From: Patellaria atrata CBS 101060
Taxonomy: Eukaryota > Ascomycota > Dothideomycetes > Patellariales > Patellariaceae
Length of the DNA: 64,000 bases
Reading direction: 5' to 3'
NCBI GenBank assembly: GCA_010093705.1
Contig: MU006090.1
Location: 957,817-1,021,816, forward strand
Positions 1 to 13,690 of the stretch are shown here, in pieces. A program made the translations under genes and the position numbers. Under the pieces are notes generated by a model. That model was given only the letters and a program-made list of their open reading frames with translations. It was not told the DNA's origin and ran no database searches. How positions within the stretch are numbered: the stretch's first letter is position 1; every line of letters begins with the position of its first letter.

Positions 1-334
1 TGGGATTCACGATGTCGTACGAGCCCAATAGCACTTTCTATATCTGGTTGGACCTTCGATGTCTTCCAGAAGCGATAAATGACGGTCTCAATTTCTTCGA
101 GAAGTGCCTACAAGAGAAGACGATCGTTGTGCCAGGAATATTCTTCGACCTGAACCCGAGTAGGCGAAGGGATTTGTTCGACAGCCCTTGCCATCGTAGG
201 TATATCCAATTTCGCTCTCCAAGGGACAGGGTTAGCTAATAGATTACCTAGATTATGTTCGAATCTCTTATGGACCTAGGATGGAGGTTCTAGTAAAAGG
301 AATGGATGCGATTGAGCGGATTGTTAAACAGTAA
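1..334 (+). CDS. PLP-dependent aminotransferase class I/II, C-terminal end (5' partial)
   Basis: This is the last part of a fold-type I aminotransferase of the ACC-synthase-like fungal group; the rest lies outside the window. Exon 1-195 encodes TFYIWLDL, then GLNFFEKCLQEKTIVVPG and the FDLNPS...RRDLFDSPCH block typical of these enzymes. The frame appears to run into a stop, but a 56-nt intron (196-251, GTAGGT...CTAG, branch-like GCTAAT) restores CHHYVRISYGPRMEVLVKG and a stop at 332-334. This C-terminal block normally contains the arginine that binds the substrate carboxylate (the R in VRISYG). The PLP lysine is not in the window, so the substrate cannot be assigned. The joined frame looks intact. 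Confidence 0.8.
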
Positions 335-1625
335 GAAGATTACTTTCCATTGGACCGTTTATAGCGAGAAAGCTAAGTTATTATCACAGGAACGGTGGCT
401 GTAAAAAGATGGACGTGACTGACGGCAATTGAAAATGAAGCTTCTCAAGCATGAAACTACAAAGAATGACTGAATTAGGGCTAGAGGCCATCATATAGTC
501 AGTAGAGCAGCGGATGAATGTCCTAAAAGGAGCGCAGAAGTCATCAAACTGTTAGAGTTAGCACCTAGTCCGATGGTACTTATACTTTCATAGACAGTGC
601 TAAGCTTTGGAACGCTTCCTGTTTCTGATTGTAGAAGGTCGCTTGCAGAGTACAAAATGTTGTTCCGGGTTTGTTTGAAGTGGGGTGAGGTCATTTTGTA
701 GACTATCAAATGAAGGATCGACGTATTTCTTCGCAGCTTCACCGGTTCTTCACCGTAGAGCCAAAGACCTCGGTTTATATCCTCTCTTCCGGGTACTTCT
801 ACTCTAAGGGGCAAAGGTGTTAATGACTTAAGGACGAATAAGGAGAGCTTTGAAATGGATGTACTTTTCAAAAACAATTATTACCTTAAGTACTCCATAC
901 CATAGTTCTATTACTCTAGAATTACTCCAGCGCCGAGGTGCAACCGTGCAAACTCTTTTCCGAGTATTCGTCTCCAACTGCACTTTTCCAGATTAGTGCT
1001 AGCGTTTCGACGGGGAAATATAAACCCGCCCTTTCAAAGATGATAGACAGATCAGCCGCACGACTTCAGCCCCAAGCGCCTGCAACCACACCTACAAGTA
1101 TGCAACCACAAAAGACATCCACCACACAAATTGTAAACAATTTTCGCCGGTCCTGGACTAGACTCAGCCTTTATATGCTTCTTTTTAATCCGTGGCTTGG
1201 CTACAAGCTTTCATGATTCGCTCTATCCACCATGCCCCACGAGTATACGATGGTGTTTTGATTGTCCAGTCCCAAGTAGGAAGCCCTGGAATCAATTCAA
1301 AAGCCAGGGAAGAAGCTTTTACGAAGCTACACGAGATGGCGTCCTTGGGCCCAAGGTGGCTTCACAGGTTGTTCGTGGGCTGAGGTCGCTGGGACCACGT
1401 GCCGGTGAAGCGCAACTCACATTTGAGCCTAGGTGTCGGGTTTATGAACCTCTATCTCCCAATTCCCTCGTCCATGGTGAAGTACTTTCTTTCTGCTAGT
1501 TGTGTGTGGGATATCTACCATCATATCTCTATCTTGCAATCAATTATTGAGCCTCAGGGATCACTCTTATTGTCCCTTCCATCTTCAATCTGGTTCAGTT
1601 CAAAAACTCCGGTTCTTCCGCTGCA
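335..1625. other. Intergenic, no gene recognised
   Basis: About 1.3 kb between the aminotransferase and the surface-protein gene. An open frame on the minus strand (491-877, about 128 codons) has no ATG start and no recognisable motif. Pyrimidine-rich stretches before 1626 are compatible with a promoter and leader, but no defined site can be supported. Confidence 0.5.
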
Positions 1626-2968
1626 ATGCAGCCAAACAACTATGTCCCAGTTCTTATGGTTCCCGCTCTCGCAGTAGCTATGCCTTGGGTAGGACCCTCA
1701 CCCACCGAAGCTGTTCAAATCGACCGTTCCCAAGGTTGGAGTCCCGCCCCTACATTTGGAGCTGAACGGATAGAAGACGGCCTCTTCGACCTTTTTAAAC
1801 GCCAGAACAATGATGACTCTTTGAGAACCTGTGGGTGGATAGACGCAGATCCCGCTTCCTCTCTTACCTGCCAGTCTGGGCGAATTTGTGCGACGAATTC
1901 CTTCTATGGAGTTGCTGGGTGCTGTGAGCCTCTGGGACTGGATACCTGCACGCTCTACACCACATGCGTACCTTCGTCCCTGATGCGAAGCTGTACAGCT
2001 ACCAACTGTCTAAATAATGAGCAAATCGTAAAATGGTTAGTCTACTGTCACTCCAGTAATGCTCCTAATGATACCCCTTAGCTGACAGTCGTAGCACCCA
2101 ACCGGGATACCCCTTTTGTTATAACTGGTTATACGATTATATCACAACTACTCTCACAGAATTCGGCTGTGCTAGTGCTCCTTGGACATTTACTGTCGCA
2201 AGAACCGTAACAGGAGGTCAAAACACTATTGAGACATCTTTAGCCCCCCCTTCCGTCCAAACGGTGACGGTAACGCCTAGTAGCGACGATAGCGCTACCT
2301 CAACTGACTCCACTGCTACCAGCTCAAGCTCAGCTCCAGTCTCGGCAACCAATGAACGGACTAATGGTGATGATGACGGAGGTTCTAATGTCGGTGCTAT
2401 CGCTGGAGGTGTTGTTGGAGGTGTGGTCGGTATTGCAGCCATAGTTGGGCTCGTCGTCTTCCTTCTCTTCCGTAAAAAGAAGAATACCAACGCAGGAGCA
2501 GTAGAACCCACCAGCACTACTGCACCAAGTTCTGACCCAAAGCCACCGATTGATCCCACTTATGGCCAGCAATCTCCCCCACAGCAATATAATGCTCCAT
2601 ACGGACAGCAGTTCCAACAAAATCAGTACCAGCAGTATCCACAACAGCCCGCTACAAACACCCAATCTTATTATTCGCCGCCTGTCGCTGCTGCGCAAGA
2701 CACGAAAGTTGATTATCCCAGCAATGTGAGTGAGATGCCCAGCACTCCAGCTCTTACCGCCGCATCACCTACATCACAAGACTCGAAGTCTAATTACCCG
2801 AGTAACATGAGCGAGATGGCTGGTTCCCCACCAGCGAGTCCGGCACCGCAGTACAGCTCAGTGAATCCGCAGCCAGAGATTGCACAGCTTGACAGTACTA
2901 TGGTACAACCAGGCCAATCACCACCACAGAGGAATCCGGAGGGAAATGTGGTGCACGAAGCCCCTTAG
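1626..2968 (+). CDS. Single-pass cell-surface protein with Cys-rich ectodomain
   Basis: Two exons, 1626-2035 and 2089-2968, joined across a 53-nt intron (GTTAGT...GACAG with TCCTAAT branch), give 429 residues. A weak hydrophobic N-terminus (VLMVPALAVAMPWVG) may be a signal peptide. The ectodomain has about ten cysteines (LTCQSGRICATN, GCCEPLG, CTLYTTC, YPFCYNWLYD), followed by a Ser/Thr-rich stalk. One transmembrane helix lies at about residues 240-268 (GAIAGGVVGGVVGIAAIVGLV), stopped by RKKK. The cytosolic tail is rich in Gln, Pro and Tyr (QQYNAPYGQQ, QNQYQQYPQQ). The plan resembles fungal wall-sensor or Mid2-like proteins, but no named domain is certain. The intron choice is well supported because it removes a stop and creates the IVKCRSTQPGYPF join. 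Confidence 0.75.
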
Positions 2969-5642
2969 TATTTCAAGTTTCTCCTATTTCTACAATTGCC
3001 TTCAAAGTGCTTTAAGTTCGTTTATGACCACAGTTATCCAGCATAGGTGCTTCTCTTATACATAGTTCTTAGGTCGGAGTGGGGTACAGGATACAGGGTT
3101 ATGGTTATTGCGTCGGCGACATGTGTTCACATTAAGATTATACCTGGAGGAATAATTTGATACGGTGGCCGTACGGGTTCAGGACCAAATGAACCGCAGC
3201 GTGGGTGCGCTTGCATCCTTTGGGTATCATATATAATGAAGTTATTGGCGTATGCTGTATATAGTCCATATTAAATCATGAATCTTTATGAATCAAGTCA
3301 AGTTGATTCTCTCGCCTGGGGAATTCTTGTGAGAGCCGGGCTTTTATCCTCAGAGTGCCATGACGGATATTCAACTCCATGAAATCTCAGATGACTACGT
3401 TTATAGATACCACTTTCCAGCTTGAAGAGGAGGAGTTTAGCCCCCTAAAGATTACCACCGCCTTTGACTTGCTCTCATCATATCATCCTCTTATGCAATT
3501 TTGCGTAGCATTTTTGGCCTGGTAAAACGATGGATTAGAGAACAGAGTGATCTTAGGCCTGTAAGCTACGGACAAATTGTGCGAGCCGCGAAGCCGTTCC
3601 TTCGCCTTCTGCAAGCCACAGAGCCCGGCAGGGTTCCAGACGTCCGACGAATCGTCTCTTAACTGCCGCTTTGGGCCATTGCAGAAACCCTAGGATAGGT
3701 TGTTTTGCTTTTTTAAGAGTGTTCACTTCTTCTTTTTTCCTTGTTTGGGGTTGCGGGAACAATGTATCTCCCTACCTCTTCATCTTCTACGTTCTCTTTA
3801 GTAGACCTTAAGGGTATGGTTCGAAATTTTTCTTTCATAAGGCGAGTTTACCGCTCTTTCTCCCTTCATTTCCGCCATTTGAAAAGACTCTTGACACGAC
3901 TTTTTGGGATGAATCTTAGTGTAAGCTTATTCTTTTCCTTGTTCTATACAGTAACCAACCCCCCCTTTCCCCCCCTTCACGTTAGCGGCTTGTTCCAGTT
4001 TTACCTACGATATCCAAGGCCACTTTTGCACTAGACTGCTATTGTCCTTATATACTGAGAAGACCTTGCTGAAGTTCCTGGTTGTAAGAGATATGGCGTG
4101 TTTAACATTACTCTTGTCGAACCAGATATTTTTCTTGGATTAAGTATGACGTTCGTCGACCCACCCACCAGGTATCCGACTTTCCCGTTCGGGTAGGGAT
4201 AATAAGCGAACACTAAAAACATTACCTTCATCTTGTGCTCCTCATCCTTTCGATTTTTTCTGAACGAGAATATTAAATTATCAACACAATTCTGTATTTT
4301 GACATCATTCAGGTCTTCATTATTATCCTACAAATCCATCATCCCTCTAATTCCATCGTAGACGCTACCGGAGAACAGTCATCTCACTAGCACTAGTGCA
4401 TATCGTCCCCCTATTACTTGCATCAGACGTTCGACGAAACTTTCAGATGCTCCCCAATTCCTTCTAGCACTTCCGTTCGTGCCATCAGAAAGTGCGTTTC
4501 ATCTCTCTCATAGGTGGATGGGATGATTTGTCAAAGTGTGCGCAAGGTGCTGATAGTGGTATGGCGGAGCGTGCATGCATGATATGTACAAGCGCGGGTA
4601 GGGCTGATGTTTGAGGCATCCTATAAAGAGGGGCGAACGTTCCATATTTTGAGAGCTACTCACTGCGAGGTAACTGTAGCTGAGAGTACCCCGTTAGAAC
4701 TGTGAGTTAGCGAAGGTAGCATGGGTGAGGGCCGTGAGGGATCTTGGGTATCTTTGATAGTTCATCAGTTATTGTGTTATCATAGTTCCATATAGACCAA
4801 GTGCATTTTATGCGCAGTTAGGATGTACTACTGAGTCAATTATTACTCATTTAACGTTACTAAGACTCCGTTTTGAGTTACCTATTGAGTTTTCATCAGG
4901 GGTTAGTATAGAGTGGGGCATGGGATTATGCCAGTGTTCATCATCCTGGGATGCACATCTATATCCTCTCGGTATGATAAGGAACAACAAGGATTGAGAC
5001 TGGCTATATATGCAGCATATTGTTGATTCTCATCCATCGGATCAAAATCAAAGTCCCACTTTTCCGGTATCTATTTCGAGATGTGGAATGAACGTTTATT
5101 CTCGGGCTCGTATGAATTAAGAACTGAGAACCTCAAAGTGCTAGTAGAGATCCAGAAAGATGGGTGATATATAATAGTAGGGGGGAAAGAGCAAGGGAGA
5201 TGAGCGGACAGGAACGTAACTTAGTATAATCGGGCCAACGGTTCATGAGTGTATTGTCTCTGAAGTTGGAAGATGACCATTGCGGCTTTGACTTGATGCA
5301 AAGTAGATTCGGAATTGTTCTATTTGGCTTGAGACCGCAAAGAGGATGTCGATGCGGCTCAGAGAGAGTAGATTGATACAGTACAGTTCACACTGCAAGT
5401 CTTTTGTAGAACAGACCTGGTGTCCGCCGCGGTTACTCGAGTTCCATTATTACATTTATTTTACATATGCACATTACAATGCACATGGGATGAAAGCATA
5501 CCAACGCCTCAAAGATGCATCGTTCCTAAACACCAGTAGTGCGCCGTCCCAAACTGAGAAAGATCGAATCAATATCCTCGAGGTGGAATGGAGGGACTCT
5601 CTATAAGCCGAAATGAAAAACATTGAGGCTGGGCCGCAATGA
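2969..5642. other. Gene-poor 2.7 kb spacer
   Basis: Only short open frames without recognisable motifs are found on either strand. Base composition is mixed, with AT-rich parts. No tRNA, repeat unit or transposon end was recognised. Small multi-exon genes could be missed here, as MRP10 just downstream was nearly missed. Confidence 0.45.
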
Positions 5643-6226
5643 TTACTTCTGTTTCCGTGGTCCCCTGATTTTGGGGTACATCCGTGACAGATGGTAGTTG
5701 ATTGTACTTTTCTTCGCTGCTGCCGGTTTCTACCACGAAACAAAAAACCAATTAGTATCCCGATCGAAATTATCAGGGTTTTGAAGACTATGGAACCCAC
5801 CGGTGCGTCCATACAAGCTCTGAGTTGCTGCTCCAGTAAGGCGCAACCAGCTAGGTTGTAACCCGATGAGGCCCAACAGCCTAGGATCTTTCGTTAGTAT
5901 TTGGACACGTCTGACATTCCATACATCAATCTCTATTGAATGCCCTATTTCTATCGCTGTATTAGATGGACTGCGTGACGAATTCTATAGGTTTGCTTCA
6001 AGTCTTATATTGGTATATACCATAGAACAATGCCAGCATCCAATATTTTCATAGTTCCGCATATCTTCTGAAACAAGAGAGGGACATGCATACCAAGGAC
6101 TGAAGTCATGAGTCCTAGACACGGATTCTCGTTCAGCGCATTTGGCCGTCGAACGCGAAGTTTGGATAGAGGAGGTAATCGTGGAGGATTGAGCTTGCTC
6201 GGTGTCGCGCCGGGCCTAGGAGGCAT
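5643..6226 (-). CDS. MRP10: Mitochondrial small ribosomal subunit protein MRP10 / mS37 (twin CX9C)
   Basis: Three short exons on the minus strand. Exon 1 (6226 to about 6094) begins MPPRPGATPSKL and contains [22 protein letters not shown]. Exon 2 (5881-5801) encodes GCWASSGYNLAGCALLEQQ and then LRACMDAP. Exon 3 (5729-5643) encodes KPAAAKKSTINYHLSRMYP and then KIRGPRKQK. The two CX9C pairs ([11 protein letters not shown] and CALLEQQLRAC) are the CHCH signature. INYHLSRMYPKI is the diagnostic tail of fungal Mrp10, imported through the Mia40 route into the mitoribosome. Intron 2 (5800-5730) has GTGGGT...GTAG and a TACTAAT branch. Intron 1 is unusually long (about 212 nt) and its ends leave the frame one base out: G at 6094 plus acceptor CCTAG before GGCTGT. 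An over-called G in the GGG at 5880-5882 or a nested intron would explain it. It is divergent from the next gene, 376 bp away. Confidence 0.85.
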
Positions 6227-6602
6227 GGTGTATGAGTTGCGCTACCTTAGTTCCGTAAACACTGGTCTTAGATAGCAATTAGATAGGAATTATCAGAAAT
6301 AGCGATGATGTAGAGCTAATTGAAAAGTTGAGATAAAATCCTCGTTTGGACTTGAAGTGAGGCTCTGGACGGGAAGAATTCCCACGGTGGGTCCGTGCAC
6401 GGAACTTCTCGATTGCAGGATTGCTCGGTTTGTTTTGGCTTGTTGTCGATCGAGGTCTCACACGAGCATACACACAACACCAATCAACCCAATTGCTGTC
6501 GCCTGTGGATTCGACCACCGCAGCAAACGCGGAGGAGGCTACTGCTATATATTATACACTTATTGATAATAGCATATTTAAGTCATTTTAGACTTTATCA
6601 GT
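6227..6602. promoter_or_regulatory. Divergent promoter region between MRP10 and the disordered-protein gene
   Basis: A 376-bp spacer separates two divergent starts, so both promoters must share it unless they extend into genes. It is AT-rich just before 6603 (TATATATTATACACTTATTG). No specific transcription factor site is claimed. Confidence 0.45.
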
Positions 6603-9485
6603 ATGTCAGAACCACCGCAGTCTCCCCCGAGAGTCCCAGAATCCACATTCGATACCGCTTGGCTAGAAGAAGATACCGAGTTCTTGCAACCGACTACACG
6701 ACCTAAAGCGCATAAAGCTTGGGAACGGAAAGCGTACTCACCTTACGCTCGTCAAACAAAGTATAGAAAAGTATGGAAAAGATATGATCTACGTACAAGG
6801 GCGGGACAACGGGAACAAAAGAGCAACGCGGATAAAGAGGGCACAACTTCTGCCAAGGGAGATATGAATAGGTCGCCCGAGAAGGTTGTCAAGAGAATAA
6901 GGTTAGCATCAATCTTAGGTGCAAGAGTTGAAAAGCCCGACGCGGGTGCCGCAGCGACGCGCTGGGACAGACGTCGAAGCCTATATCCTAAACGTATGTT
7001 TGCTTTGATTGATGTCCCTACAAGTGACTAACATTTCTCAAGGTAAACGGACACCGGTACTTGGTAAATCCACAGAAGACAGCGTGTTCAGTCCCACTGA
7101 AGAGGTGGTTGAACCCTCGAGCAATAGTACCAACCTTCTACACGTACTTCCCTCGGACGATGGTGAAGACGCATCGTCGACGAACCAAAAAGATAAATAT
7201 GACGGTTTTAAAGAATCTGGGGATCGAGCTACCGTAATAGAAAACGGGACCGAATATGTAGTGCCACCGGAGGGTCGCTCGACTACTAAACCGGACCCCA
7301 CCACGTCCATCTCCGACAACTTTCAGCGGGTCCTGGCCGATACAGGTACCATGAATAAGGTCGAGTCCCTTAAGGAGATACTTGACGAATATGTAGAGAT
7401 TGGTAGTGCGTTAGAAACTGCCTATGCTTCTCAAGAGTCCAGCAATGATAAAGAGACCCCCAGGTGTGAGGGGAACGTTGTGGAGCTAAGCGTACAAGAG
7501 ATCTCAGATTATTCGTCAAAGGTGACAATACAAATACCAACTATAGCAGATCAAGGTGGGTTATGACGCAAGGGCTGGTTACGTATTTGCTAACTCTTCA
7601 AGAATCCAAAGTCCGAATAAATGAGCCTGAGCAAACTTCTGAACTAAAGAGTCCAGAGAACATCGGCCTAGAAACACCTGGGAAGATGAAAGATTTACCA
7701 GGTAACCTCGAAACGTTTACTTCCAGTCAGTTTTCTACCGGGGAACATCTTTTTGAAGGATTACCTCAACTGGATAGAGATGGCGAACTAGAAGATGATG
7801 ATTCACAGTCGGAATTCTCTGACATACGCGACCACGATACTATTATCACAGAGCAGATGTCATCCAGAGCAATTAGTGCGGCGACAATCAGCGATGAGAT
7901 GGACTTCCGTGAGGAAGCAACCCTTGACGGTAACGCGGAGAGTCATCTTGAAGACAGTAGTGTACTCAATAATTTAGGGACACAACAGACTCCCAGATCT
8001 CAACACAACAGCGAGGAGCTCCCAACACCCGACTCTAATGCAGTCGATATTTGCGTTGAGTCTGCAGAACAACGATTTAACAACGAAGACCCTTCTGTCT
8101 CAGTCGCGGCTGTGAATGATGACGAAGATGATAGCTCCGAAGTTAGCTCTATCGATTCGTCCGACGACGTACCGTTTTCTCCGGAAGATTCAGCGGGCCG
8201 ATTCGGTGACATTGCCGACACCTTGGTGTTGAACCTTCCTTCTTTATCATCTAGCACACTAGAAAAACCAATTGAAGAGCCCATAACTCATCTCGACGCG
8301 GATACTGGATTTCTGAAAGATTTTCTCAGTCGAGCAGCTGCCAGTAAAGCTAACAAATCGGCAAGCATTGCACGTCGTTCGTCTTTGATTAATCGACGCG
8401 ATTCGGACGCCGTTCGCCCGGCTTTAGCGTCGCCGCGTACGGTTCTTAAAGACAAGGATACTAATTCCCCTTCATTATCACGAAACTACGGGAATGCTAT
8501 TAACTTCGATATCAAACTTTCAGAACCGAAGACATACACAGAAAAGTCTGTTAATGTTCTCTCTGAAAGCATGGAAGTGCAGGATAACGAACCATCCCCT
8601 CGACGGAGCAAACGTGCACGAAGCCGTGTTCCACCTACTAGCACCACCTCTCAAACTGCAGTAATAACTCCCAATAAGATTTCCATGCGTCGTGCTGATG
8701 GATCTGAACCTATGATGCTACGCAAGACAGAGGCGCAGGAGCTTGCACTTACTACCCGCAAGAACACCCGCACAAACAGAGGCAGTGTTCCTTTTCCTAA
8801 ATATCGGCTGCGGTCCTTGATCCCAGATCTTAACGACCAAGAATTAGAGTGTCCGAGGAGGGATGGTAAGTCGGTCCACTGGGACGTTCAACTAGTGTAC
8901 TATCAGGATGGTATTCCTTTACCACCGCGTACCATTAAGGTAGTCAATGGGGAGCGGGTACCCATACAAGAAGCTACGACCGCCATACCCGTAAGTTCAC
9001 GCTCTTCACAAGCAACCGCGAACGCATACGTGTTCAGATCATCCCCGCCTGTAGACGATGACACTTCTGAGTCTTTGGGTGCGGACACCGGAAAAAACAA
9101 AGTGACATCCCGCATCCGACGGCTGCGAGTCTTGGGACCTACCGATGGAACTCCAGCTAAAGGACTACTTGCTGCATCTGCTGCCCCCACTGAGGGTCAG
9201 GAAGAACTAACAGAGACTGAGGTTAATTCAAGGAAGAAGAGGAAGCTTCCCACGCCGAGGAAGCTGAGGATCCCAACGCCGAGTGCAGGAAGCGTGACTG
9301 AGGGTTTATCTGGAGCATTGAGTGCCGAAAAGGAGAAACGACTCGTGGCTCCAAAGATTCGATTGGCCCAGAAGGTGCCGGCAGGAACCAAAGTTCCAAC
9401 CTCCATTACACCCAATGGAGGTTCGCATGAACTAAGCGGGAGTACCCGCATAGGGGGAAAGAAGAAACCAAAGAGGGGCGTTTAG
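6603..9485 (+). CDS. Large disordered, charged protein, probably nuclear; function unknown
   Basis: Three exons (6603-6993, 7043-7555, 7603-9485) joined across introns of 49 and 47 nt with GTATGT or GTGGGT donors and CTAAC branches give 928 residues. No catalytic domain is recognised. The N-terminus (about residues 17-70) is basic and aromatic (ARQTKYRKVWKRYDLRTRAG). The middle is acidic and Ser-rich (DDEDDSSEVSSIDSSDDVPF). The C-terminal third is basic with several NLS-like clusters (RRSKRARSR, SRKKRKLPTPRK, GGKKKPKRG). A more ordered-looking segment lies around KYRLRSLIPDLNDQELECP and KSVHWDVQLVYYQDG. The pattern suits a chromatin, kinetochore or septin-type scaffold, but this is inference from composition only. 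Both intron joins keep the frame and give a continuous protein. Confidence 0.75.
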
Positions 9486-9898
9486 GGAATTGTTATTTAG
9501 GGATGTCTGTTGGTATGATTTTCGCATCCCGTATTCGCGTTCTTTAGTGTATGCAGTCGTATTGATGATATGGGTATGGACATGTAGGCGTAAATTACAT
9601 GTCTCTCTTCGGCGTATGTCACCAGATTTCCATGCAACATGTGCATGTCGACAATTAGGGTGTAAATCCGTATATGAACAACTAGCCTCTTCGATAGTTT
9701 AGTCATATAATCGAGTTTTTCCTTTTTCCTTTCTTGAAATATTTACCGTATTTTATTCTTTCCGGTGCTAACTCAGGACTTATGCTGTACTGTACAATGG
9801 AGAGGGAGCAAACAAATTTCGACACATTTCCCGCTAGTATTTACACACGGCGAGGTTAATATGCCAATAGTATCAATGATATCCATCTTAGGCTACAC
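9486..9898. other. Convergent 3' spacer
   Basis: About 0.4 kb between two converging genes. It contains one copy of a TACTGTAC-type palindrome (near 9785-9796) that recurs across spacers in this window. No gene is seen. Confidence 0.4.
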
Positions 9899-10902
9899 CT
9901 AAGGCTTCTGCAATGTTATATACCCATACTTAAACCCTCGAACACCATTGCTGATCCATGCCCCTTCCCCCTCGCTCAACGACAACCTTCCAGTAACCTC
10001 CTCAATACACAGTGCCTTCGTTAAGGCCCACCTCCTCGTCGTACCTCTTTGCCCTCCACTCCCCGAGTACTCACTCCTCACTGAGTGCCCCCAACGCCCC
10101 GGAAATGGCGTCCGTCTCTCACCCTCACCCTCCGAGTCGTCCTCTAGAGGAGCTACAGTCGTTTCTGGCGCGCCACTGCCAGAATGGTCAACCGCAGTCG
10201 CTTCAGTGGCCTGCTTGGAGGGATACCGCCCGTATGGCACCCCGACGGGAGGTGTTACCCATCTTCCACCTTTGAAGAGGTACACAGATGTCATGGTGCC
10301 CTCGGTAATCTCATCGCATTCGTTGAATAAAAGCACTTCATCCGCGGTGGCGCGGAGAGAGCGAGTACGGGCAGAGTCGTAGTGGCGACGGTTGGTGGTT
10401 TTCAGGGAGGTATAGGAGCTTGAATGTGTTGGCTCAGTGTCTAGGATGAGGGTCTTGGAGGAGGGCGGGTTGAAAGGGGGTGAGAGCGACGGGGGATAAA
10501 GTGTCTCCAGGGATACGGAGGGAATAGGGGAGAGCTCCGTCCCGAGGGATCCTTGGTCATCAAATAGTATCTTTATCTGCGGCACGGTTAGGCTCTGAGA
10601 GTCTCTTTCTAGGACCACAATATTACCTTCAATGGACCATCTCTAGCTTCATTTTTCTTCTGGTACTCCTTTACATGCCTTAGAAGCGTATTGGATAGCT
10701 CTATGCCGTTCTGTAATCTGTCTGCTACTTTCTGCCAGTCGAAATGCCTAGCAGCTTCCAGCATACGATCACGGTGATATACTAGCATATAAAAAGGACT
10801 AGGGGATTGGAAGCTGAGGCTTGGGGAGCAATTTTCGGGGCTGGAGAGAAGAAGAGGGTCATAACGTAGAGAAGTGAAAAGTTCAAAGTCATGATCTGAC
10901 AT
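9899..10902 (-). CDS. ABZ2: Aminodeoxychorismate lyase-like PLP enzyme (class IV aminotransferase fold)
   Basis: Exon 1 (10902-10627) and exon 2 (10576-9899) join across a 50-nt intron (GTAATA...CCGCAG, branch CCTAACC) to give 317 residues. The protein starts MSDHDFELFTSLRYDPLLL and continues FYMLVYHRDRMLEAARHF, the N-terminal block of fungal 4-amino-4-deoxychorismate lyases. The core has SLKTTNRRHYDSARTR, containing the probable PLP lysine region, then ADEVLLFNECDEITEGTMTS and a C-terminal GEGAWISNGVRGF. The family releases pyruvate from aminodeoxychorismate to make p-aminobenzoate for folate. The start is the ATG at 10902; the TTG two codons upstream is not used here. A D-amino-acid or branched-chain aminotransferase of the same fold is a less likely alternative. 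The gene diverges from TOM70 across 654 bp. Confidence 0.8.
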
Positions 10903-11556
10903 TGTCAATTTTCAATATTACTCTGCTTGAGTGGCTGTGGACTCTGATATATGAACTTAATACAGCAAAGCAAAGCAGACCTAAATGTACTTGTACTTGA
11001 ACACAGTAGCTGGATTTGCACACTCGATTTATGTGTCTCTTTTCCAGACTTCAGTTTTTCATCTAGACACGCCATTTTAATGCAGCTTATTAAACCGAAG
11101 TGTTGTCCGATGTGTCAGATGGATTGACAACGTTTTCACGGTCACGTGCTGTAATATTTGGGAGAAAGATGGTAACCACCTCAAGAAGAATGTTGAAGAG
11201 AATTTCAAGATGGACAGGCGCTTATATGTAGTGACTGACACTGAGCTGATGTGAAAATGCATCCGCAAGCTTGCAGTGGGAGAAGGATTAAATAACGTGC
11301 CCATGTCGAGGTATGTACTTGTAAATTGTAACTTTAAGGTGGTGACGATGGGACGTCAAACTCGGCCTAGGCGAGCAAGCTCCTCGACCAAATTATTTAC
11401 ATCTTGTTGCTGCTATCTCCCTGCGCCGAGTAGCTCATTCTTTTTTCTTTCCCCATCATCTTTTTAATTCTCTTACGTTACCCATTGTCTTCGGAATTGG
11501 GTTCGCAGTAACTGGACATCATCGCAGCTCTTCCATCACGTATAGTACACAGCAAA
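10903..11556. promoter_or_regulatory. Divergent promoter region, ADC lyase / TOM70
   Basis: This 654-bp spacer lies between two divergent genes. A pyrimidine-rich run (about 11440-11475) precedes the TOM70 start and fits a fungal leader or promoter. No defined regulatory site can be named. Confidence 0.4.

Positions 11557-13690
<2,134 letters not shown>

Noticed and set aside
491-877. 128-codon minus-strand open frame
   Set aside because: It starts with TTG, and has no motif, intron signals or recognisable homology.
10577-10626. 18-nt intron in the ADC lyase gene (using an early TAG acceptor)
   Set aside because: Too short to splice; the 50-nt alternative gives the conserved GPLKIKILFDD join.
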